Notes under the pieces: generated by a model
Database searches by the model: none
Seen by the model: only the letters and a program-made list of their open reading frames with translations
What the model was told of the DNA's origin: nothing
NCBI GenBank assembly: GCA_011009095.1
Contig: VTPC01090027.1
Coordinates: 667,044-731,043 of the forward strand
DNA from: Ignelater luminosus
Taxonomy: Eukaryota > Arthropoda > Insecta > Coleoptera > Elateridae
Direction: 5' to 3'
DNA length: 64,000 bases
In this document: one piece after another, positions 62,433 to 64,000 of the stretch
How the letters are laid out: each line of letters starts with the position of its first letter
Position numbering within the stretch: the stretch's first letter is position 1
Program-made: the position numbers and the translations under genes

Positions 62433-63499
62433 CTTAGTCTTGTCATAAATACACAAACGCCTATTTTCTAAAATAAAAACAAATATATACAGAAAACGAA
62501 AGTTGTTTATTTAGTACATATTAAAGATCATAAAAAAATATAAAACTACTCAAAATGTCTACTCTTTGCGTTCACGCACTACTTCCATCGGTATCGAAAG
62601 CAGCTGCCTTCACCAATCAGCCGTTAACGACTCGATATTTCGATGAGGCTTAGAGCAGGCCTTCTCCTCAAAACAGTCCACAAGCGGTAGTCCAAAGGAT
62701 TGAGGTTCGGACTTCCAGAGGGCCAATCTTCAACAGTGATAAACCCCAGTAAATTCATTTTTAATCAAGGTTGTGTCGCTCTTGCTTTGTATGCGGGCGC
62801 TGAATCTTGTTGGGATATACAGTGCCCGCGTTTTGACCCCTTGCTCAAAAAAATGCAGTTGAGTGACCCCTTCATACGACACTCTCCACCAAACCATCAC
62901 TGAAGCTGGGTGATGATCTCTTTCCACCTTTGCGATTTTTTCAGCGACTTCCCGAAAGCTGTGGGCGTAAACCTTATCGTTTTGCCGGTTGAACTTTTCC
63001 TCCACAGTAAAAATCTTTTCATCTGTGAACAGAATGTGTTTGTGTCAAACATTCGCGTGTCATTAAAGCAACCTTTTCGTTCGTGCGGCTCTAATATTGC
63101 ATAATGCAGCTGTTATCAGTCGTACAGTGCTTCTAGGGTAAGCTGTGAGTATTAGGTCTTCTTTAATGATCCTCGATATGGTTTTCGGAGGAATCTTCAC
63201 CTCTCGAGCCAAAATCTTCTAGGCCTATCGTTGATAAAGGACATCTCATTGTACCGATTTATGGCCCAGTATATGGATTTCTTGGTGATTCTTAACTGTT
63301 TCAGCAGGTTGATGTTTTATTGCACTTGTATAAAGCAATTACCGCAATTACCATGTCTATTGTGTGACAGATTGACACGAAATATAATGGTTCAGACCCT
63401 ACTTGATCTTTTAGTGTAAAAACATTTGCATGAATGCAATTTGAAATGTTTTTAGACACCCGTATATATGTTAGAGACAGAATTCATGGCAAGACTAAG
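62433..63499 (-). mobile_element. Mariner-family transposon, both ends present, inactive
   Basis: Left end 'cttagtcttgtcataaatac' and right end in reverse complement 'cttagtcttgccatgaattc' agree at 17 of 20 positions and both abut TA. The length is 1,067 bp, shorter than the usual 1.3 kb. The minus strand encodes transposase remnants in order: an N-terminal helix-turn-helix region (ALYKCNKTS...), a middle block with the first catalytic Asp (TDEKIFTVEEKFNRQND) and a C-terminal block (EEKACSKPHRNIESL). The 'QQDSAPAHKA...SPDLNPLDY' region with the later catalytic Asp residues is missing or degraded, so part of the core is deleted. Confidence 0.85.
62730..63020 (-). pseudogene. Mariner transposase, central catalytic fragment
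   Basis: The longest open piece of the relic reads MEEKFNRQNDKVYAHSFREV, AEKIAKVERDHHPASVMVWW and RVSYEGVTQLHFFEQGVKT. Just before it, in frame, FTDEKIFTV holds the first catalytic Asp of the mariner DD(34)D triad. 'HHPASVMVW(W/G)GVSYEG.T.LHF.E.GVKT' is a mariner hallmark; the usual WWG is WWR here. Sequence after GVKT passes directly towards the C-terminus, skipping most of the second catalytic region. Confidence 0.85.
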
Positions 63500-63501
63500 T
63501 A
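63500..63501. repeat. TA target duplication, right, of the mariner relic
   Basis: TA immediately outside the right inverted repeat. Confidence 0.6.
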
Positions 63502-63949
63502 CACGTGGCGTTTTCGTTTCTAATCGCATCGTATCTTATCTCATTGTCCATAGACGTACGACTAACCGTAAAATAAATTAAGTAGAAGCGAGTTGACATT
63601 AATATTATTATATTAATATTAATCTTGTTGTTTTTTTGATTCTCTTCAGTAAAGTGTGCTCGTCTGCAAGTTAAGAAACTGAAAGTATCCAAAAAATTAA
63701 TATTTTCAAATATATCTTTGTATTTATAAACTAAAAGTCGCCAATGAATGGCCTCTAAGATCCCGCAGTCCGCATTAGCGTTTCATCTTTAGTCTGCCTT
63801 ATTCATTAGCCACGTTATTCCGTCTCTATCAGTCGGTTTTGCAGTTTTTACCGATGTTTGTGGTTTTGTAAGCATGGCAAAGCATCTGTGGTTTGCATGA
63901 ATTAATTTTTTTTAATTTATTGCTATTTTAGATATAATGAATTTCACCG
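63502..63949. other. No gene recognised
   Basis: AT-rich DNA between the mariner relic and repeat R copy 3. Confidence 0.4.
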
Positions 63950-64000
63950 TTCAAGATACAGAGTTTTCCTTAGTTTTTGATAGCTGAACTTCTCTTTCCT
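63950..64000. repeat. Interspersed repeat R, copy 3, cut by window end
   Basis: 'gatacagagttttccttagt' and 'ttttgatagctgaacttctc' closely match copy 2 at 62.23 kb. The repeat continues beyond the window. Confidence 0.55.

Overview
This window looks like arthropod, most likely insect, nuclear DNA. It is AT-rich and almost gene-free, and it is packed with old transposons and degenerate satellite DNA. The only host gene I can support is on the minus strand near the left edge: two adjacent coding exons (4801-4965, then 4574-4672) of a phosphatase-and-actin-regulator (Phactr) homologue. They carry the [21 protein letters not shown] block followed by the first RPEL motif, and are joined by a 128-bp intron with perfect GT-AG sites. 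The rest of that gene must lie to the left of the window and, for its 5' end, to the right of 4965. Much of the sequence up to 64 kb could therefore be its first intron or flanking DNA. Which insect order this is cannot be decided from the sequence.

Layout. 1-800: 3' end of a LINE. 2.28-2.63 kb: a Penelope-like reverse-transcriptase scrap next to a mariner-type transposase C-terminus. 2.89-3.3 kb: a short TIR element. 4.57-4.97 kb: Phactr exons. 5.88-6.1, 22.84-23.16 and 23.93-24.32 kb: three copies of a foldback/MITE family. 6.4-7.85 kb: a degenerate repeat cluster. 10,449-13,629: a full-span but dead hAT (ZBED5-like) element with 8-bp target duplications, split by about 1 kb of unrelated DNA that includes a minisatellite. 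17.74-19.6, 33.23-34.41 and 44.94-50.03 kb: three arrays of one hairpin-bearing satellite, the last inverted relative to the others. 26.37-27.29 kb: two LTRs in head-to-head inversion around a tRNA-Lys primer-site palindrome, with a 4-bp target duplication, inside a CGGG-rich repeat. 38.03-41.04 kb: a second, unrelated satellite of about 215 bp, about 14 copies. 51.95-55.5 kb: a diverged direct-repeat pair that may mark an LTR relic. 57.4 kb: a second LINE relic. 62,433-63,499: a mariner relic with both TIRs and TA duplications.

The genes do not form a pathway or system. I found no bacterial-style operon, no CRISPR array, no rRNA gene and no intact tRNA gene. The two satellite families and scraps of the first make up roughly 11 kb, about a sixth of the window. 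The best leads are the inverted LTR pair with its own target duplication, the two satellite families whose monomers encode short hairpins with what look like compensatory changes, and the Phactr exons as the anchor for placing this contig.
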